From Neoceratodus forsteri (Eukaryota; Chordata; Ceratodontiformes; Ceratodontidae): a DNA stretch of 64,000 nucleotides. The notes beneath the pieces are model-generated. The model was not told the origin of the DNA, searched no databases, and worked only from the letters and a program-made list of their open reading frames with translations. Below are positions 43,962 through 54,900 of the stretch, piece after piece. The position numbers and the translations under genes were made by a program. The stretch lies in contig CM057456.1 of the NCBI GenBank assembly GCA_016271365.2, forward strand, positions 886,782,001 to 886,846,000, given 5' to 3'. How positions within the stretch are numbered: position 1 is the first letter of the stretch; each line of letters starts with the position of its first letter.

Positions 43962-45272
43962 ATGGCGGGGACAACGAGGGTAATTTCCTGGAATGTACGG
44001 GGAGCCAGGCGCAAAATTAAACAATATCAGATTCTTAAGCATCTAAATCTGCTCGCTGCGGATATTGCATTTTTGCAGGAAACTCATCTACTGAACTCTA
44101 AGGCTACACAGCTCTGTACACAGCAGATGGGCCAGTGTTTTGTGGCAGAGGGTAACACCCAAAGTCGGGGCATTATGATCCTGTTGCGCAGGGCCATACC
44201 ATTTGTTCCCACTCAAACCATAGCGGACCCTGATGGACGTTATGTGTTTGTGAAAGGTAAACTCTATACCAAGGAAGTTATCTTGGGCAGTGTCTATGGT
44301 CCTAATACCGACACTCCCAGTTTTTTCATACACATTCTCAATATCCTCTCCCCATTTTTGCAAATCCCTTTATTAATTGGGGGCGATTTCAATCTGGTGA
44401 TTGATCCTCAAATAGATTGCTCTGGTAAGCCCCATAAAGGGCTCTCCCCAGCACAATGGGCTCTCTGGGATTGGCTAGATAGTGCAGGATTAGCAGACAT
44501 TTGGCACATTCTTCACCCATCAGATAGAGGGTTCACATCTACCTCCTCTGTACACCACTCCTCTTCCCGCATTGATTACATATTGATCTCCCAGTCCTTA
44601 ATCCCTGCTGCGGTCGACTCAGAGATATTAGCAGGACTGCTCTCTGACCATTCACCAGTTGCCTGTTCGATTTCTTTATCCATATTGCCCATTTCAGGCA
44701 GGAGATGGAAGTTTAACAATCAATTGTTAAAGATTCCAGAATATAAAGCTTGTATTTCCAAGCACATTTCCACTTTTGTGGATATTAACTTTGGCTCCAC
44801 TGGGAAACCAGACATTGAATGGTGCTCCCTGAAAGCCTATCTTCGACGTCTATTGATCGGGTTAGCATCCAAAAGGAAAAAAATACAGGACGAACGTCTT
44901 AAAAGCTTACTGTCCCAGATTAGGGCCATCGAGCATGAGCTATCCCCCCAATCCCCGGCTCATGTCAGAGAAACCCTAGTGAAACTCAAAGATTCATACC
45001 TGAATATCTTAAGAGAAAAAGCTGAGTTTGCTATTTTGAAAACTCAGTCTTATCAGGTAGATCAGGGTGACAAAGCAGGGCGACTCCTGGCCCTCAAGCT
45101 TAAACAGCTGGAGTCCCATAGATTGATAGCTGCAGTCTGCTCACAACAGAGTGATATTCTCATAACCTCCCCTTCGGATATAACTTCGGAATTTAGGTCT
45201 TATTATGTGAAATTGTATAGCCCCATGGAGGATCCTCCTTCTGCTTCACAATTGCTTTCCTATTTCTCTTGA
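43962..45272 (+). pseudogene. L1 ORF2 endonuclease domain
   Basis: Best-preserved coding block in the window: 436 codons from the ATG at 43962 to a TGA at 45270-45272. It is an apurinic-type endonuclease that nicks target DNA. Motifs in order: ISWNVRGARRK (Asn), FLQETHLL (catalytic Glu), GSVYGPNTD, IGGDFNLVID (Asp, Asn), SRIDYILIS (Asp) and LLSDHSPVA (Asp-His). All the usual active-site residues appear intact. After the domain comes a Lys-rich linker. The TGA is in frame with further RT-linker codons (LEEILRVIQDLPSDNAPGLD), so it is a premature stop, not the natural end. Confidence 0.9.
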
Positions 45273-47778
45273 ATCACGTTACCTCAACTCTCGGACCTAC
45301 AGAAGTCCTCCTTAGTTGCCCCCATTACTTTAGAGGAGATACTCAGGGTTATTCAGGACCTGCCCTCGGATAACGCACCCGGGCTGGATGGATTCTCTGT
45401 TAATTTCTATAAAAACCTTTGCATCTCAATTAGCTCCTGGCCTGCTCTTGCTATTCCAGCATCTTCTTTCTGGCCAGGTTCTAGATGAGTCCTTGTTTGA
45501 AGCCTTAATAACTTTAATACTGAAGGATGGTAAACCTCCTGAGCGGGTCCAGAGTTATAGATCGATCTCTCTCCTCAATCAGGACATTAAGATTTTAACG
45601 AAGCTCCTGGCAGACCATTTGAGTTTTGCCTTGCATGATATTATAGGTCCAGAACAGGCAGGCTTCATGAAAGGTAGATCTGCGGTCGATCACTTTAGAA
45701 CCCATTCGCATGTCTTCTTGGCCTCCAGGGATGCTGATTTTCCGGCTGCTCTTATCTTCCTGGATGCCAAGAAGGCATTTGACAGGGTTGACTGGAATTT
45801 TTTTGTTTCAGTCACTCACAGCATTCAGGTTTCCCCTCTTTTTATAAAAGTGGATAAGGGTCCTATACAAATCACCACGGCGATTAAGTCTGCAACGGAG
45901 TTTTGTCCGATTCCTTTAAGTTGCATGCTGGCACCAGGCAAGGTTGTCCTTTATCCCCCCTGTTATTTAATATTTATTTGGAACTGTTTATCTGGAGGAT
46001 TATGGCTAATACAGAAATCCAGGGCATAAGTATCCAGCAACACACTGTCAAAGTGTTGGCCTACGTGGATGACCTACTCCTTCAATTATCTCAACCCGAC
46101 ATATCCATACCGGCCCTACTTATCACACTGAGAGAATTTAGCTCCATGTCTAATTATAAATTAAATGAGGACAAGACGGTTGTTTTCCCCTTGAATCATA
46201 AGGTGTTACAGACTGCGGCAACATCAGTGGGTTTCTCTTGGCAACCAAACGCATTGAAATATCTGGGCTTGTATTTGGCCAGGGAGCTGAGTAGAGTTTA
46301 GAAATTAAATTTAGATCCTTTAATATCCACTATTAGACAAGATCTCAAGAGATGGGCGTTACTCCCCCTATCTCTTTTGGGGTGAAATTAATGTCATCAA
46401 GATGAATGTTTTCCTGAGGCTTTTCTACCCATTAAATCATTCGAACACTTGGTTACCGTTGAAATGGTTTAATAAAATACATTGGATGTTCTCAGCCTTC
46501 ATCTGGTCTGAAAAGAAACCCCAGATAGCTTATGACAAGCTTTCAACATTGAAATTGAAAGGGGGATTGCGTCTTCACCATCTAGGACTCTACTACTGGG
46601 CCAGTCATGTAAATAAATACCTGCAATGGCTTAGGGGGGACCATTTCCAATTGCAGCAGTCCTACACTCCCATTTGGCTCAAAATAGAGAGGAGTTTAAT
46701 ACAAACTCATGGGCTCTCCCCAGCTGCGTTATTACATGTTAACCCAAGGTCCCTACCTCCCGCTCTTAAAAATACTCCTGTTGCATTATCCACTCATATC
46801 CACTCACAGCTCTGCTCCTTCCTAAAGTATAAGCATACCTTGGACCCATCTCAACCTTGGTGGGGTAACCCCAATCTTATAATTGACGGCAGGCCACTAC
46901 AGTTGAGATGGATCCCCCTGATAGGGGATTGTTCCCTCTCCAGCCTCCGGAAACCGGACTGCCAGTGGTTAACTTCATCCGAAATCCTTGACAAATTTCA
47001 TATTCCGAATTCTGTGATCTTTAGAATATTTCAATTACGATACCTAATAATAAAATCCTTTTGTAACACGCCATCAACACCCCCGAGTTCACCCTTGTTG
47101 GATTTAATCCAGCAAGTGGGTCTTCCGCACGCTGTTTCCAAATTGTATGAGGTACTGTATAATTGGAAGTGGCCAGATTGTCTCGGTGCGTCCTCTTATT
47201 GGTCCACACCTTTTCCTGAATATGATTTGCATTGGCCCTCGCTATGGAAGACCTGTCACAAGTTTGTAACACAAGACAGACTTCGTTTGGTACAATTTAA
47301 ACTACTGCACAATCTTTATTATTCACCTCAGAAGATGGCTAAATTAGGCTTGCTCTCCTCGTCCGTGTGTACCAGGTGCAGGCAGAGTGAGGGTAACCTT
47401 CTGCACATCTTTTGGGAATGCCCTAAGGTAGCCTCCCTTTGGGCCACCATTAAACAAAAGGTTGACCCCCTTTTGGGTTTATCAGAGCTTTTTACAGTGG
47501 AAATTTGTATCTTGGGAGATCTCTGTTCAGTTACTAGTACCAATAGAAAATATCACATAACCCTTATTGCGTAGTCGGTTAAGAGACTGGTTTTGTGGCA
47601 TTAGAAGGATGAGATGGAAATTTCTTACAGTGAATGGTTACAGGAATTGTTGGCCAATCTTCATCTAGAGAAGACTATTACTAGTTTACGTAACCAATTG
47701 CAGACATTTCTCAAACACTGGGGTCCTCTGGTTACTCTGTATTCACTTCAGGGTGCATATAAGTTCTGTATCTTGTAA
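45273..47778 (+). pseudogene. L1 ORF2 reverse transcriptase and C-terminal domain, frameshifted
   Basis: Continues ORF2. Motifs: APGLDGFSVNFYK near 45375-45412, then a frameshift; RVQSYRSISLLNQDIKILTK, GPEQAGFMKGRS and LIFLDAKKAFDRVDW (RT block A) in 45388-46029; KLHAGTRQGCPLSPLLFNIY and LAYVDDLLL (catalytic YVDD in place of YADD) in 45903-46301; a break near 46300-46385; then 46402-47574 with SAFIWSEKKPQIAYDKL and the C-terminal zinc-knuckle CTRCRQSEGNLLHIFWECP. Sequence to ~47778 probably is the decayed end. Catalytic residues remain, but two or more frameshifts prevent function. Confidence 0.88.
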
Positions 47779-48721
47779 TAGGGACTTTCTTACTAAAAAT
47801 ATTTTCCCCTGTGTGAATGGAGGGTGGGATGGGGGGAGAGAGGGAGAGTGGATCTTTTCCCAAGTTTATGCTGAAACTTTGTATACTTGTTATATGATCA
47901 TAACAGGAGATCCTCTCTCTGTATTTGAATAATACTGAATAAACTTTAAATTGAAAAAAAAAAATAATTCCATTAACTATTCTGCACCATTTGCAGGAGC
48001 TAGCAGATCAAAGGAGATGGCTGTACATTATCTTTGGGGACATTTTCATATTTACATGGACTTCTGATCAGTCTTCTGACCAAATCAAGAGTGTTTCACT
48101 CAGGGACTTTTCGAGGTTACTAAATGTTAGCTGAATGTTCATGGTCATGGCACAGATAGCCATTTATGCAATCTTTCTGGTTCAAAATGTAAAACTTGCA
48201 TTGTTTTTTATTTGAACCCCCCCCCCACTATGTGGTAACGGGGAGATATAGTATTGATCCTTTGTAAAAGTCATGTGGTATGTGATTTCTTTGACATGGA
48301 ACCTAGTAATTGCATATTGATTGTGTATATGACATACTCAATAAACAAAAAGTTAAAAAAAAACAAAATTCAATAAAAGATTCAAGCAAGATTGCAATAT
48401 AAAGTGCTAGATATCAAATAAGGCATTCACATACTAGATTAATTATATTATATGATCAGGATCAAGTTAAAAACATTGGTAGGTTGAATATAGAGGCCAC
48501 AGAAGGGGAGCTAGAGACAGAGTCAGCAGAAACAGGTACAGGTTGCTGAGGAGGAGAAAGAGAGGAATAAAGCTTAAATTGGAACTCAGGAAAAGAGGAG
48601 CAAGACAGCATAGAGGGAGGGAGTTGCAGTCAGAATTCACAGCATAAGAGAAGGCCTTACGGGCAGAGGCAAGATGGAGGTTGGGCTTGAGGAGGATGGG
48701 GTGAGTGGCCGACCTAAGCTC

Positions 48722-48997
48722 TCATGGGGGTTGTCTTAAATGAATGATGGTACTGAGGCATGGAGGGATAATCTTATGAGCCAACTTGTGCAGGAAACAC
48801 AGCGTGGAATATCGCAGTTTAGATTCAAGCTGTAGCCAGCTTAGGGAAGAGAGGACGTCACAGTGGTGGTGACAGGCATTGACCCTCAGAGCAAATCTAC
48901 CCACCCTATGATAGGCTTGAGTTAGAAGGGACATGGAGGATGTACTTGTTGAAAGAAGGAGAGGGGCTCCATAGTTTAGGATTGGGAGAAGGGACAT
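48722..48997 (-). pseudogene. LINE C-terminal domain fragment
   Basis: The minus-strand frame has LLPILNYGAPLLLSTS, YHRVGRFALRVNACHHH and LSWLQLESKLRYSTLCFLHK, then HKIIPPCLSTII, the region just after RT in L2/Rex-type proteins. It lies 70 bases downstream of the RT frame and belongs to the same protein. Confidence 0.75.
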
Positions 48998-49068
48998 GGA
49001 GACAATTTTAAGGCACAGGGCAGAGGTGACGAAAGGACAGATATGGTAAAGAAGTCATAACTTTTGAT

Positions 49069-50250
49069 TCAGGGTTCTGAGGCATCCAGAGTGATACCCA
49101 GATATTTAAAGGTGAGAACAGGTTCAAGGGTGTCACTGTTGGAGGAGGTAATGCTGAGGAGGGGAGGTGATGTATTAGGGTAGGAGGGAGATTGAGAGAA
49201 AAGCATGCTTTCTGTTTTTTTCATATTAAGAACAAGATGATTAAGCCTGAACCAGCTTTCCAGGGTGAGGAAGTCAGCTGCAAGATCACTGTTTGACTGG
49301 TGAATGTTGGGAGAGGAGCGGTAGATAATAGCATTGTCCACATAGAGGTGCACTGATGCACCTCCGCAGTTGCTTGGTAAGTTGTTAATGAATAGGGAGA
49401 ACAAGATTGGGTCCAGAATTGAGCCCGGTGGCACCCTGTGAGATATAGGCCTCAGGCTAGAGAGAGAACCAGCCCACTTAACCATCTGGGAGCAGCACGT
49501 CAGATAATTGTGGACCCAATCAAGTGCTGTGGGATCAAAACCAAGAATATGCAATTGCTGGAGCAGGAGACCATGATTCACCAGGTCAAGTGCTTTAGTA
49601 AGGTCAACAAAGATGGCACCCATGTAAGAACCATGATCCAGAGATTGGAATACATCAGTGGTTACATTTATCAAGGCAGTGAGGATGCTATGATTCTTTT
49701 TGAATCCATGTTGGTAGGGGGAGAGTAGATTGTGGTGTTCCAAATAGTTCTGAAGCTGGCTATAGACTATGCATTCCTGGATTTTAGCCAAGGGGTAAAG
49801 GATAGATATGGGATGATAATTTTAAGCTGTGGTATTGGGTCCCCTTTATGCACCGGTATTACTACTGCTACTTTCCACTTGTCAGGGATTGTACAGGATA
49901 GGAAGGACCTATTAAAGAGGTCATGCACAGGATGAGTGAGGGCAGGAGCACCTAGCTTGAGGAATTTGGGCTCTAGGGTGTCTTAGCAAGGCAAACTCTC
50001 AACTTTTAGACTGGCAAGGAGCCTCTGAACCTTCTTGAGGGAGGCCAGCTTTAAGTGAAAAGAGGGTCTGGCCCTGTAAGAAACAGTGGTGGTTATGTTT
50101 GAGGGGCATGGTAGAAAAGGGCAAAGTGTATCTATCAAGGTTGATGAAAAACTTATTGAAGCCAGTTGTGATCAAAAGGCGGTCAGTTAGGGATGTGCCT
50201 TGGGCAGAGCAGGAGCTGGGGAGATCAGCAATCTTTCCCTTGATCAAGGA
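49069..50250 (-). pseudogene. LINE reverse transcriptase
   Basis: 49791-49069 is an uninterrupted 240-codon piece. Motifs: LSPYQHGFKKNHSILTALIN, MGAIFVDLTKALDLVNHGLL (block A), HRVPPGSILDPILFSLFINN (block B, VPPG for VPQG), and VHLYVDNAIIYRS (block C, YVDN for YADD, so one of the two catalytic aspartates is lost). Then LTLESWFRLNHLVLNMKKTE and FKYLGITLD (thumb). Upstream frames around 49800-50250 carry weaker early-RT similarity (DKWKVAVVIPVHKGDP). The altered YADD box alone would abolish activity. Confidence 0.85.
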
Positions 50251-50699
50251 GTTGACCTATCTCCAAAATGACTTGGGGTTACTCAGGTGTTCAGTTTGTA
50301 TTGTTTTATAATGATGTCTCTTAGCTTTATTTAGGGAATGTTTGCACTTATTTCTAAGTTGCCGGTAGAGCTGCCAGTCTGAGGACAGACCACTTTTCTT
50401 GTAGGATCGCCAGACGCGGTCATGGGAGGTCATAAGCTGCCTAATGTTCTTATTAAGCTACGGGGCCTTAACACCTTTGGATCTACATTTTTTGGGGGGG
50501 AGCATGAATATCAATGATTTTGGTAAAGGTGGAGAAGAAATAATCCAAAGCTAGGCTGATGTCAGGAAGATGTGTAGTAGGGCTCCAATCTGTGTTATAG
50601 ATAGAATTGATGAAGTCACTAGTAACCAGTCTGGACATATCACGAACAAGGGTGATCTTGGGTGGGGGGTTGGAGCAGTTGTTCCTCCAAACACAGGAG

Positions 50700-51375
50700 G
50701 TGGGAGAGTGATTACTTATGCAATCAGGATGTACACCACTGATTTAATCTTTACAGGGCAGTTGGTGACCAATCTTTACAGGGCAGTTGGTGACCACCCA
50801 ATCAAGCAGAAAGTGTTTACCTGTTTTGGAACTGATGAGCATAAGGTCCTGGATGAGCTGTGTCAGGTTATGGTCTGTGAGGGATAAGCACAGTTTGTTA
50901 GAGGTAGGGTTGAGACAGTCCACATTAAAGTCACCACAAAGTATAAGATCATGACTTGGGAGATTGTTAAGGGAGATAAGGAGGGAAGGGAGGCTTGAGG
51001 TACCATTGGAGGGAGGCAAATAAACACACCCAGTGACTAGTTTTTTGATGTTACCCAAGGTCAGAGAGAGGCATAAAGCTTCCATGACTGGAGAGCCAGG
51101 CACAGGCTCAGGGAGTTCAATGATGTTCAAGCCAGAATGAGTATTAATAAGAACTCTGCCACACCTCTTGTGCAATATGTCTTTCCTAAAACAGTTTTAT
51201 AGCCCAGTAGAGCCACTTCATGTTGTTTTATTGCTGGCTTAAGCCCTGTTTTGGTGATGCATAGAATGTCAGATATCTTTTGAGAGATCCAAGCTTCTAA
51301 TTCAGCCATTTTAGGGTGAAGGCTTTCTATATTCATGTGAGCAGTCTTCAGGCCCTGAAGAGGGGACTGGGTCAA
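50700..51375 (-). pseudogene. LINE endonuclease, degraded
   Basis: 51375-51127 has LKTAHMNIESLHPKMAELEA and ISDILCITKTGLKP; the catalytic Glu of the usual TETWL motif is Lys here. 51175-50744 has GCVYLPPSNG, HDLILCGDFNVDCL (Asp and Asn kept) and DWVVTNCPVKIGHQLP. The domain nicks target DNA in intact elements. It lies just downstream of the 2A-like motif, in a different frame in this copy. Confidence 0.8.
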
Positions 51376-51380
51376 AACAA

Positions 51381-51743
51381 TTAGAGTTTGAATGGGGTGA
51401 AGCAGAGAGGCCTGGGATTAGGTTCAATGTCCCCTGCAAGGACAAGCAGGAGAAGGACAGATAAGCAGGCACAAAGTGAGGTACAGGAAGGTTCAATTGC
51501 AAGAGTAGTGGTCAGTGAGGGTACATGCAAACGCTTGCGTAGCCAGAGACCTATGAGAGCAGGGCCTGGCTTAGGTAGACATGGAATGTACAGGAGTGAT
51601 TGGGGTGATTCAGGCCAGGTATGACTCAAAGGAGGAAGGGCACTGTCCCGAGGTGGGTCCCTTATGGAGATTGTAATGAACATGTCTGCACAGCAATAGA
51701 TAGTGAGGAAGAACATAGTAAAGGACCAGCCAGGGCAGCCCAT
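51381..51743 (-). pseudogene. LINE N-terminal frame with hydrophobic segments and 2A-like motif
   Basis: 120 codons. The N-terminus is hydrophobic (WSFTMFFLTIYCCADMF). A second hydrophobic run, CACLSVLLLLVLAGDI, leads straight into DIEPNPRP at 51431-51408. This matches the 2A consensus D-V/I-E-x-N-P-G-P except that Gly is Arg (AGG, one base from GGG). 2A-like sequences are known at this position, before the endonuclease, in CR1/L2/Rex-type LINEs, where they make the ribosome skip a peptide bond. The Gly change should abolish skipping in this copy. A stop follows seven codons later. Confidence 0.75.
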
Positions 51744-52324
51744 TGTTATTTCAGTTAGGAGTAAGAGGCCACAAGGTGTCTCAGGAGAGGAAAATTAGGA
51801 CCTGAAAGTAAAGGTAGGGTTAAAAGGGAGCGGTGAAGAGGAGTAATAAATGTCCACAGGGGAGTCCCAGGAAAGGAAAATTAAAACACAAAGCAAAAGT
51901 AGTGATTAAAATGGAGGGGTTAAGTAGTAGGACAAGAAGGCAGCTGTGTTCACAAAGGGTGTCATGGGAGAGAAAAACAATTTTAAACCAGACAGCAAAA
52001 ATTAGAGGTTGAATAGATGAGGGGGTGGGAGAAATAGAACGTAAAGGCTGATAGATGGGGGAGGGGAGGGAGACAAATTAGAACTGGCACTCAGATGGAG
52101 CAGCTAGGCAGGAATATAGTAGCTAGGAGAGGATAAGTACAGTTCAAGGGGGAGTGGGGTAGGAGTAGGATTGGGAGCAGCGATCGCAGTAGAAGAATCT
52201 AGTAATTTAATTTGCTGAGATCTATGCTATAGCAGTCAGCCAATAGTGAAATATTGTTGAGCAAGGAGGGGTCACAATGTATTTAATAAGGCTGGGGTGG
52301 GGAGGGAGGGCAGGAGAAAATTTG

Positions 52325-52600
52325 TCCTGCAGATAGGCAGAGCAGACATAAGAGAGAGAGATTCGGCCTCTTGAAGCTCCAGCCAATCTGGGGAGAAGTC
52401 ATAGGGGCACTCTCCAATTGGGAGACAGAAGAAGCATGTGCTAGCCACTTGGAGCCCTGTGAGGAGTTCCAGTGAGGTCTGGAGAGCTTACCCAGTCAGA
52501 GTAGCTGGCCAGCAGGCAGGGGAGAAGAAGAGCGGGCTGTTGGCACTTCCAGTCACAGCCCCTTGCAAAGCAGTGCGGCGTGCCTGGGTCAGTGGCTGAC
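52325..52600 (-). repeat. copy of a ~275-bp block repeated at 53178-53453
   Basis: Direct duplication at a distance of 854 bases. Landmarks common to both: CCTGCAGATAGGCAGAGC, AGAGAGAGAGAT, AAGCTCC(A/G)GCCAATC, TAGCCACTTGGAGCCCTGTG and GAGGTCTGGAGAGCTTAC. One ~109-bp monomer (from 52492) forms its end. Confidence 0.85.
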
Positions 52601-53177
52601 CTAAAGGGGAAAGCAAGAGACAGAAGCTTAGGCTAAAAAGGGCAGGCAGAAGCTAGGCAGACACTAAATCAGGGGCATGGAAAGGGACAAAAGACTAAGA
52701 AAGGAAATAATAAATGGGGTGGGAAGGGGCAGCCAAAGTGAGAGGGGCAATTAACCTTTGCACCACAGACCTGAGGTTAAAAAAAAAAGATTAAGTTCTG
52801 TCTAGTAGCTTGGGGGGTGGGGGTAGGACAGAGAGAAGAAATTAGGAAAGAAAGATAGATACACCCGGGAGATGAGTCAGTAGGGAGAAGGAGAGGATAG
52901 CTGTTTCAGAGTTCAGACAGGGATATTACAATTAGAGTTAGGCAGGATATTTCAGAAAATATAACAGATGAGCAATAAAATAACCCGGTTCTACAGAATT
53001 AAAAAGCAAATTTCCCTATTAGCACAGTCATCAGTTGTGGCAGAAATCCCAATTTACAGGTACTCCCATACAGCAAACAGAACAGCAGTACAAAAATCCA
53101 GTTTTAGGAATTAAAGTTCATCCTGTTATTACAGGTATCAATGCAGCAATTAACAGTAGTTCAAAATTTTAAAATTC

Positions 53178-53453
53178 ATCCTGCAGATAGGCAGAGCTGA
53201 CACAAGAGAGAGAGATGTGGGCTCACAAAGCTCCGGCCAATCCAGGGAGAAGCCATAGCAGCAATCTCCAATCAGGAGACAGCAGAAGTGTGTGCTAGCC
53301 ACTTGGAGCCCTGTGAGGAGTCCCGGTGAGGTCTGGAGAGCTTACTCAGTCAGAGCAGCTTGCCAATGGGCAGGGGAGAAGAAGAGCGGGCGGCTGGTGC
53401 TTCCAGACACATCCCATTGCAGAGCAGTGTGGCATGCCCGGGTCAGGGGCTGA
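53178..53453 (-). repeat. second copy of the ~275-bp block
   Basis: Mate of 52325-52600, in the same orientation, running into the three-unit tandem array. Confidence 0.85.
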
Positions 53454-53672
53454 CCCAGTCAGAGCAGCATGCTGGCAGGTAGGGGAGAAGAAGAGCGGGT
53501 AGCTGGCGCTTCCAGCCACAGCCCCTTGCAGAGCAGTGCGGTGTGCCTGGGTCAGGGGATGACCCAGTCAGAGCAGCTTGCTGGTGGGCAGGGGAGAAGA
53601 AGAACGGGTGGTTGGCGCTTCCAGCCACACACCCTTACAGAGCAGTGTGGCATGCCCGGGTCAGGGGATAAC
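53346..53672 (-). repeat. 109-bp tandem array, three units
   Basis: Units start at 53346, 53455 and 53564, an exact 109-base period; a fourth, separate unit starts at 52492. Each contains CAGTCAGAGCAGC, CAGGGGAGAAGAAGAGCGGG, a CTTCCAG block, GCAGAGCAGTG and GGGTCAGGGG. The position at the 5' end of the LINE resembles the promoter monomers of mouse L1. Confidence 0.92.
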
Positions 53673-54214
53673 CTAAACTTTTTGTTTTACCTTTGCAAAA
53701 CATCTACCACTGTACCACATTTAGCAGTCACTGAAAAAAATTCTTCACTAGTTATTCATCCTTCTATTATAAACATTAGAACCCAAACCAGCCAAACCAT
53801 GTGAAGATTCATCACTGTAAGGCTTGTGTATTTTGCAGACTGTGACACTTAACACTTGTAGGATAAGTTAATGTATCTGGATTTATTTGCTGAACATGCA
53901 TCTCAATTGCTATGGGGTCCTGATCATGTTCACCCTTCCTCAAACCAAGTTAGCTACAGTATGTCTGAGAAATTCTGATAGGTGACATCACTTTAGCTTA
54001 TGTATTACTGTGGCAAACTGCCATTTTCAACAAGAAGTTAAAATTTTAAAAAGACAGTGATGTGGACTGAGAAGCAGCTTGTGCAGGTGAATCATCATGC
54101 TAGGCAAGATATTTCCAGGTTGCGTTCTGTAAACCTAACCAGTGTGAGCAGAAGGAGAGAGGGATACAAATCTAAATTAGAACCATTTAACCCATTTGTT
54201 ATTTAAAGTCGCGT
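53673..54214. other. spacer, nothing recognised
   Basis: No supported feature. Confidence 0.4.
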
Positions 54215-54900
54215 TACAGAAATGCAGCCTCCAGAACTGGATACCATATTCCAAATGAGGCCTCACGAGTGATCTGCACAGTGGCATCAGCACCTCCTTC
54301 CTTCTGCTGGTGATACCTCTCCCTATGCACCCCAGCATCCCACTGACTCTCTCCATAGCCTTGGTACATCGCTTAGCCACCTTTAGGTCATCCAATATGA
54401 TTGTCCCAAAATCCCTTTCCTGTTTGGTGACCATCAGTTTCTCCCCCCCCATAATCATCCCTTGGGTTCCTGCAACCCAAATGCATGATTTTGCACTTTT
54501 TTTGCATCAAATCTCCGCTGCAACACTTCGGAGCATTCCTCTCAAATTTTCTAGGTCCCTCCTCATTTTTTCCACCCTTCTGGGAGTGTCCACCTTGTTG
54601 CAGATCTTAGTGTCATTCACAAACTGGCACACTTTCCCCTCCAGCCCCACTGCAATTTCATTTGTAAAGACATAAACTAGGACTGGGCACAGAACTGATC
54701 CCTGTGGCACTCTACTGGTCACACTCCTTTGCTTAGACTGAGCACCATTTACCATGACTCTTCATCTTCTATCATTCAGCCAGTTCCTAACCCAGTTTAC
54801 CACCTTGTGGCCAACTCCCAGGCTGCCCAGTTTGTTCACAATTCATATGTGGAATGGTATTGTAGGCCTTACTAAATGCAATTGATGTTTGTGTTTAAGC
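54215..54900 (-). mobile_element. CR1 LINE internal fragment lacking its 3' end
   Basis: Minus strand. 54755-54507 has KQRSVTSRVPQGSVLCPVLV and NEIAVGLEGKVCQFVNDTKI (RT blocks B and C; VNDT where the family has ADDT). 54458-54177 has GGEKLMVTKQERDFG, RVSGMLGCIGRGITSRRKE and SLVRPHLEYGIQFWRLHF. The element stops abruptly at ~54215, well before the family 3' terminus. That is unusual for LINEs, which normally lose the 5' end, so a later deletion is likely. Confidence 0.8.

Larger units (their letters stand above)
41606..47964 (+). mobile_element. near full-length L1 LINE (6.36 kb)
   Basis: Begins GGGACTTCCGGCGATG and ends with AATAAA (47937-47942) plus a poly(A) run. It is flanked by a 13-base target duplication with one mismatch: TAGTTCCATTAAC (41593-41605) and TAATTCCATTAAC (47965-47977). 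It contains a 5' UTR, ORF1 (41777-42648), an unusually long ~1.3-kb inter-ORF region, and ORF2 (43962 to ~47778). A 5'-complete L1 with both ORFs recognisable is the youngest-looking large element in the window, but each ORF carries disabling changes. Confidence 0.9.
40479..48359 (+). mobile_element. short L1 with ORF1 but no ORF2 (half-L1-like), split by a second L1
   Basis: Begins GGGGGTGTGGCCAGCAGC at 40480 and ends AATAAACAAAAAGTT plus a short A tract at ~48359. It is flanked by a 16-base target duplication with three mismatches: AAAACAGAATGCAGTA (40463-40478) and AAAACAAAATTCAATA (48360-48375). Removing the inserted L1 (41606-47964 plus one duplication copy), this element is only about 1.5 kb: 5' UTR, ORF1 ending near 41466, and ~380 bases of 3' sequence (47978-48359). 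No endonuclease or RT is present. That organisation resembles the mammalian half-L1 (HAL1) type, or it may be an internally deleted copy. Confidence 0.7.
48376..53672 (-). mobile_element. body and 5' region of the outer LINE (L2/CR1/Rex group)
   Basis: Minus-strand LINE continuing from 40258-40462 across the L1 insertions. Order on the minus strand: repeat-rich 5' region (53672-51750), a short hydrophobic N-terminal frame with a 2A-like motif (51743-51381), endonuclease (51375-50700), RT (about 50250-49069), C-terminal domain (48997-48722) and 3' UTR. The three-ring organisation and RT motifs place it in the L2/CR1/Rex1 assemblage; the exact clade is uncertain. Confidence 0.75.
51750..53672 (-). 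other. 5' region of the outer LINE, G/A-rich
   Basis: About 1.9 kb upstream of the N-terminal frame with no coding potential. Its outer part contains the duplicated and tandemly repeated blocks listed next. It probably includes the element's promoter. Confidence 0.55.
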
